DNA of 64,000 nucleotides from Agrobacterium tumefaciens (lineage in GTDB: Bacteria > Pseudomonadota > Alphaproteobacteria > Rhizobiales > Rhizobiaceae), in the NCBI GenBank assembly GCA_025559845.1, contig CP048469.1:248001-312000 (forward strand), in the 5' to 3' direction. The notes under the pieces were generated by a model, which did not search any database, was not told the DNA's origin, and was given only the letters and a program-made list of their open reading frames with translations. Of this stretch, positions 10,364 to 18,526 are shown one piece after another. The translations under genes were made by a program, and so were the position numbers. Numbering within the stretch: position 1 is the stretch's first letter; the number at the start of each line of letters is the position of its first letter.

Positions 10364-12006
10364 GGCTGCGCCTCCGGATCGCTACCGGCACGTGGGGCAG
10401 AGATCACACCCTGGATGTAACTGCCGGGCAGATCGAGAATGCGTGCGGTCTCCTGCATGTAGCGCATGATCGAGCCCGCCTGCACAGTCATGGCAAGCGT
10501 GAGGAAGAGCAGGATCATCACCGGCGCGATTTCGATCACAAGAACGCGCGGCACAGTGCCCTCGATCGAGGCCCAGAAGGTACGGATGCCTGCACGCGTC
10601 ATGGAAATCAGAGATGCGAAGCCGGAGAAGACGATAAGGAAGACGAGCCACCACGACAGTGTCGAAATGCTGTCATTGGCGCCCAACCCGGATGGGTTGA
10701 GAATGGCTGAGAGCATCGAAAACTTGGCGATGAAACCGGAAAGCGGCGGCAGGCCGGCCAGCAGGATGCCACATGCGGCAAAACATGTGCCGAGTACTGC
10801 CATGGTGCCGGGCATGGTCGTGCCGACTTCCTCTTCTTCTTCCTCTTCGTCGAGATCGCCATAGGCTTCCATCGTAACGGCAAGAACGTTGGCGCCTGCG
10901 TCCTGTCCGCGCTCGACCAGTTCGATCAGCATGAAGAAGGCGCTGATCGTCAGCGTCGAACTGACCAGATAATAGAGCGCACCCGCGGCCACCATCGGAT
11001 TTCCGGTGCCCATGGCAGCAAGCAGTGTACCGGAAGACACAAGAACCGAGAAACCCGCCAGTCGACCAAGTGCCTGCGAGGCGAGCACGCCGATCGTGCC
11101 GAAGATGATGGTCGCAATACCACCGACGAGGAGGGCGTCATGGCCGAACCCGGCGGATTCTCCAGCCGTCTGGCCGAAGAGAAGGAAAGACAGCCGAGCA
11201 ATGACGTAGATGCCGACCTTGCTCATGATCGCAAACAGTCCGCCCACGGGCGCGGATGCCGCGCCATAGGCGGATGGAAGCCAGAAATTGAGTGGCCACA
11301 TGCCGGCTTTCACGAGAAACGCGACACCCAGGATCGCCGCACCCGTTTCAAGCAACATTCTCTGGTCGGTATTGAGCCCTTCGATACGATGGGCAAGGTC
11401 GCCCATGTTCAGAGTTCCTGTTACACCGTAGATCAGGCTCACGCCGATCAGGAAGAACAGCGCTGCAACAAGATTGATCGCGATGTAGTGCAGGCCGGCC
11501 TTCACGCGCTGCTGTCCGGAACCGTGCAGCAGAAGTCCGTAAGATGCCGCCAGCATCACTTCGAAGAAGACGAAGAGGTTGAAAAGGTCGCCGGTCAGGA
11601 AAGCTCCGTTGACGCCCATCAACATCATATGAAACAGCGAATGGAAGTGCGCACCCGACTTGTGCCATTTCGCCAGCGCATAAATCAGCGATGGAATGGC
11701 CAGCAGCGATGTCAGCAGCACCATGAGACCGGATAGCCGGTCGGCAACGAGCACGATGCCGAAGGGGGCTGGCCAGTTGCCGAGAAGATAGACACCGGTC
11801 GAGATGACAGCCGCAATTTCGGTATTCACCGTTGAGTTCACATCGATGAACAGCAGCACCGCGACAATCAACAGGATGAAGGTCGAAGCCAGGCTGATGC
11901 CCGCCTTTATCGCACGCTGGCGCTCATCGAAGAACAGCAGAAGCGCTGCGGTAATCAATGGCACCAGAATGGGAGCGATGACGATGTGGAAGGGGAATGA
12001 GCTCAC
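10360..12006 (-). CDS. phaD: Monovalent cation/H+ antiporter subunit D (NuoM/N-like)
   Basis: A 548-residue polytopic protein of the proton-translocating NADH-quinone oxidoreductase subunit family (MrpD/PhaD), homologous to complex I antiporter-like subunits. HKSGAHFHSLFHMMLMGVNG and a FNLFVFFEVMLAASYG segment mark the family. An unusual run of seven Glu flanked by Asp (encoded around 10826-10858, near residue 385) lies in what should be a loop; it is in frame and the helices resume after it. It overlaps phaE and phaC by 4 bases each. Confidence 0.93.
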   Translation of the reverse strand: MSSFPFHIVIAPILVPLITAALLLFFDERQRAIKAGISLASTFILLIVAVLLFIDVNSTVNTEIAAVISTGVYLLGNWPAPFGIVLVADRLSGLMVLLTSLLAIPSLIYALAKWHKSGAHFHSLFHMMLMGVNGAFLTGDLFNLFVFFEVMLAASYGLLLHGSGQQRVKAGLHYIAINLVAALFFLIGVSLIYGVTGTLNMGDLAHRIEGLNTDQRMLLETGAAILGVAFLVKAGMWPLNFWLPSAYGAASAPVGGLFAIMSKVGIYVIARLSFLLFGQTAGESAGFGHDALLVGGIATIIFGTIGVLASQALGRLAGFSVLVSSGTLLAAMGTGNPMVAAGALYYLVSSTLTISAFFMLIELVERGQDAGANVLAVTMEAYGDLDEEEEEEEVGTTMPGTMAVLGTCFAACGILLAGLPPLSGFIAKFSMLSAILNPSGLGANDSISTLSWWLVFLIVFSGFASLISMTRAGIRTFWASIEGTVPRVLVIEIAPVMILLFLTLAMTVQAGSIMRYMQETARILDLPGSYIQGVISAPRAGSDPEAQP

Positions 12007-12338
12007 TTGCTTTCCCTCCCGTCAACATGGTCCGTTCCGGTCAAACCACGCGCGGCAAGCAGCACGACCAGGAACAGCGCGGTCGTTGCAAAACCGATGA
12101 CGATCGCCGTCAGGACAAGTGCTTGCGGCACAGGGTCTGCTAGGGTCGAGATGTCGGCACCGGTATTGAGCACTGGAGGGGCATTGGTCTTGATGCCGCC
12201 AACGCCAAAGATGAAAAGGTTGACTGCATAAGACAGCAGAGAGAGACCAACGATGACCTGATAGGTTCTTGGGCGAAGCACCAGCCACACGCCTGAGCCG
12301 GTCATGATGCCGATGCCGATTGCAAGAATAAGCTCCAT
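12003..12338 (-). CDS. phaC: Monovalent cation/H+ antiporter subunit C (NuoK-like)
   Basis: A 111-residue protein with three membrane helices. The mid-membrane stretch LSYAVNLFIFGVGG and the C-terminal VPQALVLTAIVIGFATTA are typical of MrpC/PhaC, the NuoK homologue. The start codon overlaps the phaAB stop by one base and its stop overlaps phaD by 4. Length is normal for the family. Confidence 0.93.
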   Translation of the reverse strand: MELILAIGIGIMTGSGVWLVLRPRTYQVIVGLSLLSYAVNLFIFGVGGIKTNAPPVLNTGADISTLADPVPQALVLTAIVIGFATTALFLVVLLAARGLTGTDHVDGRESK

Positions 12339-15256
12339 TACGCGTCCTCCGCTCGTGTCGCTTCAGGCGTGCGAACGCGGTAGTTGCGCAACGATTGGTG
12401 GGCGATTGCTATGAGAATAAGAACAGTCGATCCGACGACGAGAGAAAATACGCCGAGATCGAACAACAAGGCCGAGGCTGTCGGCATTTTGCCGATATAG
12501 GGTATTTCCGTATACTGGAAATAGGACGTCAGGAACGGATAACCGAAGTACCACGATCCAATCCCCGTCGCCGCTGCCATCAAGAGTCCAAAGCCCATCC
12601 AGCGTAGCGGAAGAATGCGGATACGGTCTTCTGCCCAGCGTGCACCGCCCGCCAGATATTGCAGCAGGAAGGCGATCGCCATGGTGATGCCGGCGGCAAA
12701 TCCCCCACCTGGCTGATCGTGGCCACGCATGAACAGGAAGATCGAGAAGGTGATGATGACGGGGAACATCCACTGCATGACGATCGACGGCACGTAGAGA
12801 TAGTCACGGACCGTATCGCCCTTGCTGCGCTCTGGACGTTCCGAATCGAAGGCGTTCTGCAACTGCTGCTGTTCGGGCAAGCCGATGCTTTCATGCGCCG
12901 GACGGAAACGTCTCAGAAGCGCGAAGACCGTCAACGCAACGATGGCCAGAACGGCGATTTCACCGAATGTATCGAAGCCGCGGAAATCGACCAGAATGAC
13001 ATTGACGACATTGGTACCGCCACCTTCCGAATAGGCACGCTCCAGGAAATAGGTCGCGATGGCGTTGGGCACCGGAAGCGTCATCACCGCATAAGCGATG
13101 ACAGACATGCCGATACCGCTTGCTGCAGCCACCAGAAAGTCTCGGGCGCGGCGAAGCTGAGCGGGAAGCTCATTGTTGTTGTCGACCTTTTCCATACGCT
13201 TCGGCAGCCAACGCAGGCCGAGCAGAATGAGAACGGTCGTGACGATCTCGACAAGCAACTGCGTAATGGCGAGATCCGGTGCGGAGAGCCACACAAAGGT
13301 CAGGCACGTGACGAGGCCGGAGACACCGAGCATGACGAGGGCAGCAAGGCGGTGATATTTCGCCTGCCAGGCTGCTCCGAGCGCGGCGATCATGCCGATA
13401 AGCCACAGGATCGCGAAGATCGGATCGAAGGAGGTGACGCGCGGTAGCGTCAGCGAGAATTCCGAGAGGAAGAGGGGTGAGAAACCAGCCAGCAATGCCA
13501 CCAGGATAAGCAGCCTGAGCTGCGGCTGAAGGCGGCGTGTGCCAAGCGTATTCTCAAGCCACCGCGCCCACTTCCAGGACACGGTGACGAGGATGCGCTC
13601 GAAAATGCGCTGTCCCCGCAAGTGCCTGAAGATCGGCGGGCCATCCTCGCATCTGGAGAAATAGCCACCGAGGGCTGCATAGATCGCCACACCGCCGGCC
13701 AAGGCCACGATGCTCATGATGAGAGGCAGGTTGAACCCGTGCCAGATGGAAAGGCTATAGGTTGGTGTCTGCGGTCCAAGAACCGATAGCACCGCCGAAT
13801 GCAGGAAAGGCCCGATCGACAAACTCGGAACAATGCCGACCACGAGGCAGGCAAAGACGAGAAATTCGATGGGAAAACGCATCCAGCGCGGCGGCTCGTG
13901 GGGATGCGGATTGGGCAGGTCGACAGGCTTCGGACCGAAGAAGACGGTATGGATGAAGCGCAGCGAGTAGGCGACCGCAAAAGCACCCGAAAGCGTCGCA
14001 ACATAGGGCAATGCCCGATCCAGCAACGAATCCGCATGGGTTTCGACCGCTTCGGCAAAGAACATTTCTTTTGACAGGAAGCCGTTGAACAGCGGTACCC
14101 CGGCCATTGCGGCACTCGCGGCCATGGCGAGCGTGGCGGTAGCAGGCATGTAGGTGTAAAGCCCGCTCAACCGGCGCATATCGCGTGTCCCGGTTTCGTG
14201 GTCGATGATGCCTGCCGCCATGAACAGCGATGCCTTGAAGGTCGCGTGGTTCACCATATGGAAGATCGCTGCGACAGCCGCCAGCGGGCTACCGAGGCTG
14301 AGCAGGGTGGTAATCAGGCCAAGATGACTGATGGTCGAATAGGCGAGCAGACCTTTGAGATCCTGCTGGAACATCGCGAAATAGGCGCCAAGCAGAAGGG
14401 TGATGATGCCGGCAGCCCCCACCAGCCAGAACCATTCCTGTGTGCCGGCGAGAACCGGCCAGAACCGCACCAGCAGGAACACACCAGCCTTCACCATCGT
14501 CGCGGAATGGAGATAGGCTGAAACAGGTGTCGGCGCTGCCATCGCATTGGGCAGCCAGAAGTGGAACGGAAACTGCGCGCTCTTTGTCAGTGCACCGCCC
14601 AGAATGAGGATAAGCGCCGGGAGGTAGAGCGAATGCGCCCGAATATCAGGGCCGGCGGCAATGATCTGGTCAAGATCGTAACTTCCGGCCATATGGCCAA
14701 GGATCAACAGGCCGGCGAGCAGGCTGAAGCCGCCAATGCCCGTCACTGTCAAAGCCATGCGCGCACCGTCGCGCGCTGCGGCGTTCTGGTGCCAATAACC
14801 GATCAGCAGAAACGAGAAAACACTCGTCATCTCCCAGAAGATCGACAGCAGAATGACATTGCCGGAGACCACCACGCCCAGCATCGATCCCATGAAGGCA
14901 AGCAGGAAGGCAAAAAAGCGTGGAATGGGGTCTTCTGCCGACATGTAATAGCGGGCGTAAAGAACGACGAGCAGCCCGATGCCGGTAATAAGGATTGCAA
15001 AGATCCAGGCAAATCCATCCATTCGCAGGGTGAAGTTCAACCCGAGTTGTGGCAACCATTCCACATGATACCGTAATACGCCGCCGTCGCTGACCTGGCT
15101 ATACAGATAGAGGCTGCTGACGAGCCCAAAGAGTGAGACAGCGCCTGCGACAGAGGCAGGAATGGCGGCCGCGCCGTCGCGCGGCATGAATGCCGTTACG
15201 ATGGCGCCGATGAACGGCAAAGCGACGAGAAACGGTAAAATAGTTGCGACGGTCAT
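12338..15256 (-). CDS. phaAB: Fused monovalent cation/H+ antiporter subunits A and B
   Basis: A 972-residue protein and the largest subunit. The N-terminal about 780 residues are MrpA/NuoL-like (family stretches PFHFWLPNAMAAPTPVSAYL and HMVNHATFKASLFMAAG). The last about 170 residues are an MrpB domain starting near QWMFPVIITFSIFLFMRGHD with the MrpB hallmark DQPGGGFAAG. In many bacteria A and B are separate genes; the fusion is the usual form in rhizobial Pha systems. It is the first antiporter gene of the operon. The transported ion (K+ or Na+) cannot be told from sequence. Confidence 0.93.
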   Translation of the reverse strand: MTVATILPFLVALPFIGAIVTAFMPRDGAAAIPASVAGAVSLFGLVSSLYLYSQVSDGGVLRYHVEWLPQLGLNFTLRMDGFAWIFAILITGIGLLVVLYARYYMSAEDPIPRFFAFLLAFMGSMLGVVVSGNVILLSIFWEMTSVFSFLLIGYWHQNAAARDGARMALTVTGIGGFSLLAGLLILGHMAGSYDLDQIIAAGPDIRAHSLYLPALILILGGALTKSAQFPFHFWLPNAMAAPTPVSAYLHSATMVKAGVFLLVRFWPVLAGTQEWFWLVGAAGIITLLLGAYFAMFQQDLKGLLAYSTISHLGLITTLLSLGSPLAAVAAIFHMVNHATFKASLFMAAGIIDHETGTRDMRRLSGLYTYMPATATLAMAASAAMAGVPLFNGFLSKEMFFAEAVETHADSLLDRALPYVATLSGAFAVAYSLRFIHTVFFGPKPVDLPNPHPHEPPRWMRFPIEFLVFACLVVGIVPSLSIGPFLHSAVLSVLGPQTPTYSLSIWHGFNLPLIMSIVALAGGVAIYAALGGYFSRCEDGPPIFRHLRGQRIFERILVTVSWKWARWLENTLGTRRLQPQLRLLILVALLAGFSPLFLSEFSLTLPRVTSFDPIFAILWLIGMIAALGAAWQAKYHRLAALVMLGVSGLVTCLTFVWLSAPDLAITQLLVEIVTTVLILLGLRWLPKRMEKVDNNNELPAQLRRARDFLVAAASGIGMSVIAYAVMTLPVPNAIATYFLERAYSEGGGTNVVNVILVDFRGFDTFGEIAVLAIVALTVFALLRRFRPAHESIGLPEQQQLQNAFDSERPERSKGDTVRDYLYVPSIVMQWMFPVIITFSIFLFMRGHDQPGGGFAAGITMAIAFLLQYLAGGARWAEDRIRILPLRWMGFGLLMAAATGIGSWYFGYPFLTSYFQYTEIPYIGKMPTASALLFDLGVFSLVVGSTVLILIAIAHQSLRNYRVRTPEATRAEDA

Positions 15257-15361
15257 ATGCGGTGGCGGTTTTCTTTCAGGGTTTGAAGCGGGCGGTGATT
15301 TTCCGACGACTCCAATCCGCAGGGCTCCAACAGGAACCGGTGGTGAGGACCGTCAGATGAA

Positions 15362-15748
15362 CTACCAGATAGTGCGTGGTGGCGCTCTTGGCGCGGCACC
15401 GGAGAAATCTCGAGAGACGTGTAGCGTGACTGCAACAGCGACGATGGCAGGTCCTACCTCGTCAAACGAAAAATCGTTTGCGAAATGTGGCTCTACGCTG
15501 ATCGGGCTGTTTACAGGGCTGGTCTTGCAATCATTGCCCAGGCCGTCTGTGCAGTCCTGGCGGTAGGGAGACAAAGGGTTCCGCGACAGGTCGGCTGTCT
15601 GTAACCGCTCAAGCCGGTTTGTCTTGGAAACGGCCTTGATGCTCGACGGCGTCTGAAAGCCGACCATGATAAGCAGGCTCGCAACGACAATGCCGATCAG
15701 AACTTGCGGATGGCGCGCGGAACAGCGGCATTTTTCCATCCATTGCAA
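15362..15748 (-). CDS. Small single-span membrane protein of unknown function upstream of the pha operon
   Basis: An open frame of 128 residues. A TTG at 15748 follows GGGAGGT at ideal spacing (7 bases); an in-frame ATG lies three codons later. The N-terminus is short and Cys-containing (EKCRCSARH), followed by one clear hydrophobic segment (VLIGIVVASLLIMVGF, about residues 17-32) and a polar tail with two more Cys and an NPLSPYRQDC stretch. It ends 105 bp before phaAB on the same strand and might share its transcript. I do not recognise the family. Support comes from the ribosome site and membrane anchor; the C-terminal part could be non-native if the true gene is shorter. Confidence 0.5.
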   Translation of the reverse strand: MQWMEKCRCSARHPQVLIGIVVASLLIMVGFQTPSSIKAVSKTNRLERLQTADLSRNPLSPYRQDCTDGLGNDCKTSPVNSPISVEPHFANDFSFDEVGPAIVAVAVTLHVSRDFSGAAPRAPPRTIW

Positions 15749-16223
15749 GTTCGCACCTCCCTTTTTGCATAACTCTCGTTAAATCATCACCGCGCAGCGA
15801 ATATCTCGTTGATTTGTTTTAGGGGAAGGCCATCGCGCTTGTCCAGCGCATCGGGTGGAAAAACCGTGCCGATGCGGCATTTCGCGCATCGAAAGTCTAT
15901 TTCGGGTGTCGAAGCGAACGCATCAGTTAAAAGATTTCGCAAATTTTACCGTTTGACGCCGTGCCTGAGTTTTCTTAACTTTCAAGCAAGGAATTAACCA
16001 TAAAGATTGATGGTATTTCCACGGCGGAATGGGATTCTCATCTCCTTCCAGGCATGACGCCGCACTGCCGTACCGGGACCGATCCGGTATGCTTCGTTTC
16101 TTGGTTCAAGAAGGTCTGGCAAGCGTCGATGCCGCATCGCAAGCGATGTGCATGTTCGTTCAATAATCCCCTCTGGGTGCTGGCGTTCTGAACCGGGCCA
16201 TTGACCGGTGGACGCCGGTTGTC
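15749..16223. other. Divergent intergenic region between the pha side and the che operon
   Basis: No supported gene. It should hold the che operon promoter on the plus strand and the promoter for the minus-strand unit. An AT-richer stretch at 15930-16010 is the best candidate for the che promoter, but no clear -35/-10 pair is evident. Confidence 0.5.
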
Positions 16224-17849
16224 ATGTTTTTGGGGATGTCGGTGGGGCAGGATTTGCCATCGGATCAAACGCGTAGAGCCCCAGGCGGAAGCCTGGCGGG
16301 GCGATTGCGTTTTGCCGGCCTCGAACAGCCGCAGACGGATTTCCTGCGCAACTACCGCAGCATGCTGGAGCCTTATCTGAAGGCCGGTCTTCGCGATGTG
16401 ATGAACCGTTTCCAGTCCATGCCAGACTGTTCGCCATCATTCGAAAGCGAAAGCCAGCTCGACCGCCTGCACGATTTGCAGACGTCGCACTGGAGCGTCC
16501 TGACAGACGCGCGGTTCGATGCGCTTTATGCTGAACGTGTAAAAGTTCTGTCAGACAATGCCAGCCGTATGGGACTGGACCCGCGCTGGCAGATCGCAAG
16601 CCATGCGGTTGTTCTGGAACATATGCTTGGCGGCCTGGTCACCGAGCACGCACCGCGGTCGATTTGGCCTGGCGCCAAGAAAAAGAGCCGTGAACTTGCC
16701 GACGCCGTCAAGAACGTCGTTCGCCTTGTCATGGTCGATACCGAAATTGCCGTATCCCTACGCTTCAACGAATTACGTGTTCGCCACGGCCGCGAACTGG
16801 CGGAACAGCGTCAGAATGACAGGTCGGAAGCAGCAACGCTGCTGGGCAAGGCTTTGACCGCTTTTGCCGCTGGTGATCTGAAGGCACGTATCGGCCATGA
16901 TGTCCCTGAAGCATACCGGGATATCGCCATTACGTTCGACACCGCGTTGGACAGGATCGGCACATGCCTGGTTCAACTGACGCACAGGATCAGCCAGGCT
17001 GGAGGTTTGAGCGCCGCTTTTGCCGATAAAGGCAATTCGATCTCGCAACAGGCGCACCAGCAGGTAGAGGCGTTTTCGGGTACCACGCGTACGCTCGATG
17101 GCATGATCGACGATGTCGTGGAAAATGCGGCCCTGATATCCAAGGTCGAGACGGCTGTTTGTCGCGCCCGCGATGCGGCAATGGAAAGCGGCAAGGCGGT
17201 CGGTGAAGCGATTAACGCCATGTCGGATATCGAGCAGTCTGCCGAACAGATCGGAAAGATCATCGGCACGATCGATGAGATTGCCTTTCAGACCAACCTG
17301 CTCGCGCTGAACGCGGGAATTGAAGCTGCACGTGCGGGTGAAAGCGGACGTGGCTTTGCGGTCGTGGCGCAGGAGGTCCGTGCACTCGCGCAGCGTTCGG
17401 CTGATGCCGCACGTGAGATCAAGAGTCTTGTCGGCACGACGAAGGCTCAGGTCGAAGGCGGTGTACGGCTGGTTGATCGCACCCAACATGCAATCGGGGA
17501 CGTCGTAAAGCAGGTCTCGGGCATTAACGAAGCCGTTGTAGAGGTCTCTCGCCGCACCTCGGCGCATGCTGCCGGCCTGCGTTCTGTTGCCACAGACCTT
17601 GGGGATATGGAGCGGCAAGCCGGACGGATTGCCGGAGAGATCGCAGACGTCTCCACAGAGGCCGCCAGCCTTCACACAGTTATCCTCGAACTTGGCCGCA
17701 CGGTCCGAGAGTTTCGTGTTGCGCGCCGGGATGAGGAAAGCGCGCGCATGGAAACGGAACATCAGGGTTTTTCCTATACGACCCATGAAAGCGAGCAGAC
17801 GCCTCGCGGAAATGACTATCAACAATTCAGACGCCAAGGAGTGATGTGA
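16224..17849 (+). CDS. icpA: Cytosolic globin-type methyl-accepting chemotaxis protein (IcpA-like)
   Basis: A 541-residue receptor with no membrane span. The N-terminal about 190 residues resemble the globin-coupled sensor (protoglobin) fold seen in Hem[22 protein letters not shown] (about 100-118) aligns with the haem-pocket helix, but the position where HemAT has its proximal His reads DNASRMGL, without His. The C-terminal half is a standard signalling domain, with the hairpin tip around residue 352 ([19 protein letters not shown]). No C-terminal CheR-docking pentapeptide is seen. It heads the che operon and its stop overlaps the cheS ATG by one base. In Sinorhizobium the equivalent gene is icpA. 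An ATG at 16236 is an alternative start. Confidence 0.9.
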   Translation: MFLGMSVGQDLPSDQTRRAPGGSLAGRLRFAGLEQPQTDFLRNYRSMLEPYLKAGLRDVMNRFQSMPDCSPSFESESQLDRLHDLQTSHWSVLTDARFDALYAERVKVLSDNASRMGLDPRWQIASHAVVLEHMLGGLVTEHAPRSIWPGAKKKSRELADAVKNVVRLVMVDTEIAVSLRFNELRVRHGRELAEQRQNDRSEAATLLGKALTAFAAGDLKARIGHDVPEAYRDIAITFDTALDRIGTCLVQLTHRISQAGGLSAAFADKGNSISQQAHQQVEAFSGTTRTLDGMIDDVVENAALISKVETAVCRARDAAMESGKAVGEAINAMSDIEQSAEQIGKIIGTIDEIAFQTNLLALNAGIEAARAGESGRGFAVVAQEVRALAQRSADAAREIKSLVGTTKAQVEGGVRLVDRTQHAIGDVVKQVSGINEAVVEVSRRTSAHAAGLRSVATDLGDMERQAGRIAGEIADVSTEAASLHTVILELGRTVREFRVARRDEESARMETEHQGFSYTTHESEQTPRGNDYQQFRRQGVM

Positions 17850-18148
17850 TGGCAGCCAGAAAAGCAGCCGAGGCGACGCTGAAACTGTCACCGGTTCTGG
17901 ATCTCAACGAAGCGTCGGCGCTGCATGCCAAGCTGATGACGATGAGAGGAGCACCGTTGTCGGTGGATGCGTCCGAGGTGGAACGTGTCGGCGCTCTGTG
18001 TGCTCAGGTTCTGATGGCCGGTGCAAAGTCTTGGGAAGAGGACGGCAAGGCATTCGGTTTTGCGAAAGTATCCGATGCATTCGACAAGACCATGAAATTG
18101 ATAGGCGTCAACATCGATCATTTGCTCCCCAAGGAGATGCAACAGTGA
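17849..18148 (+). CDS. cheS: CheS, STAS-domain chemotaxis protein
   Basis: A 99-residue STAS-type protein (LKLSPVLDLNEASALHAKLM, then LSVDASEVERVGALCAQVLM). In Sinorhizobium meliloti CheS helps drain phosphate from CheY1 by strengthening the CheA-CheY1 interaction, and this gene has the same operon position. The ATG at 17849 overlaps the receptor stop (TGATG), and AAGGAG lies 7 bases upstream; a GTG one codon earlier is possible. Its stop overlaps the cheY1 GTG. Confidence 0.88.
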   Translation: MAARKAAEATLKLSPVLDLNEASALHAKLMTMRGAPLSVDASEVERVGALCAQVLMAGAKSWEEDGKAFGFAKVSDAFDKTMKLIGVNIDHLLPKEMQQ

Positions 18149-18510
18149 AGAAAAAAGTCCTTACAGTCGACGATTCCCGAACCATCCGGAACATGCTCCT
18201 GGTGACGTTGAACAATGCCGGTTTCGAAACGATCCAGGCGGAAGACGGCGTCGAAGGTCTTGAAGTGCTCGAACAGAGCAACCCGGACGTGATTGTCACC
18301 GACATCAACATGCCGCGTCTCGATGGCTTCGGTTTCATCGAAGGCGTGCGTCGTAACGAAAAGTATCGCGCGATACCCATCCTCGTTCTGACGACCGAAA
18401 GCGATGCTGAGAAGAAGAACCGTGCCCGTCAGGCAGGTGCTACCGGCTGGATCGTCAAGCCGTTCGATCCTGCCAAACTGATCGATGCCATTGAACGCGT
18501 AACCGCCTGA
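18145..18510 (+). CDS. cheY1: CheY1 response regulator
   Basis: A 121-residue single receiver domain. The acidic pair is D9/D10, the phospho-acceptor D53 (VTDINMPRLDG), and the conserved Lys is in GWIVKPF. In rhizobia with two CheY proteins and no CheZ, CheY1 acts as a phosphate sink while CheY2 binds the motor; that role is inferred from position. The GTG start at 18145 overlaps the cheS stop (GTGA) and follows AAGGAGAT. An upstream in-frame extension from 17998 would run inside cheS and is rejected. Confidence 0.93.
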   Translation: MKKKVLTVDDSRTIRNMLLVTLNNAGFETIQAEDGVEGLEVLEQSNPDVIVTDINMPRLDGFGFIEGVRRNEKYRAIPILVLTTESDAEKKNRARQAGATGWIVKPFDPAKLIDAIERVTA

Positions 18511-18526
18511 TACGGGACATTTCACG

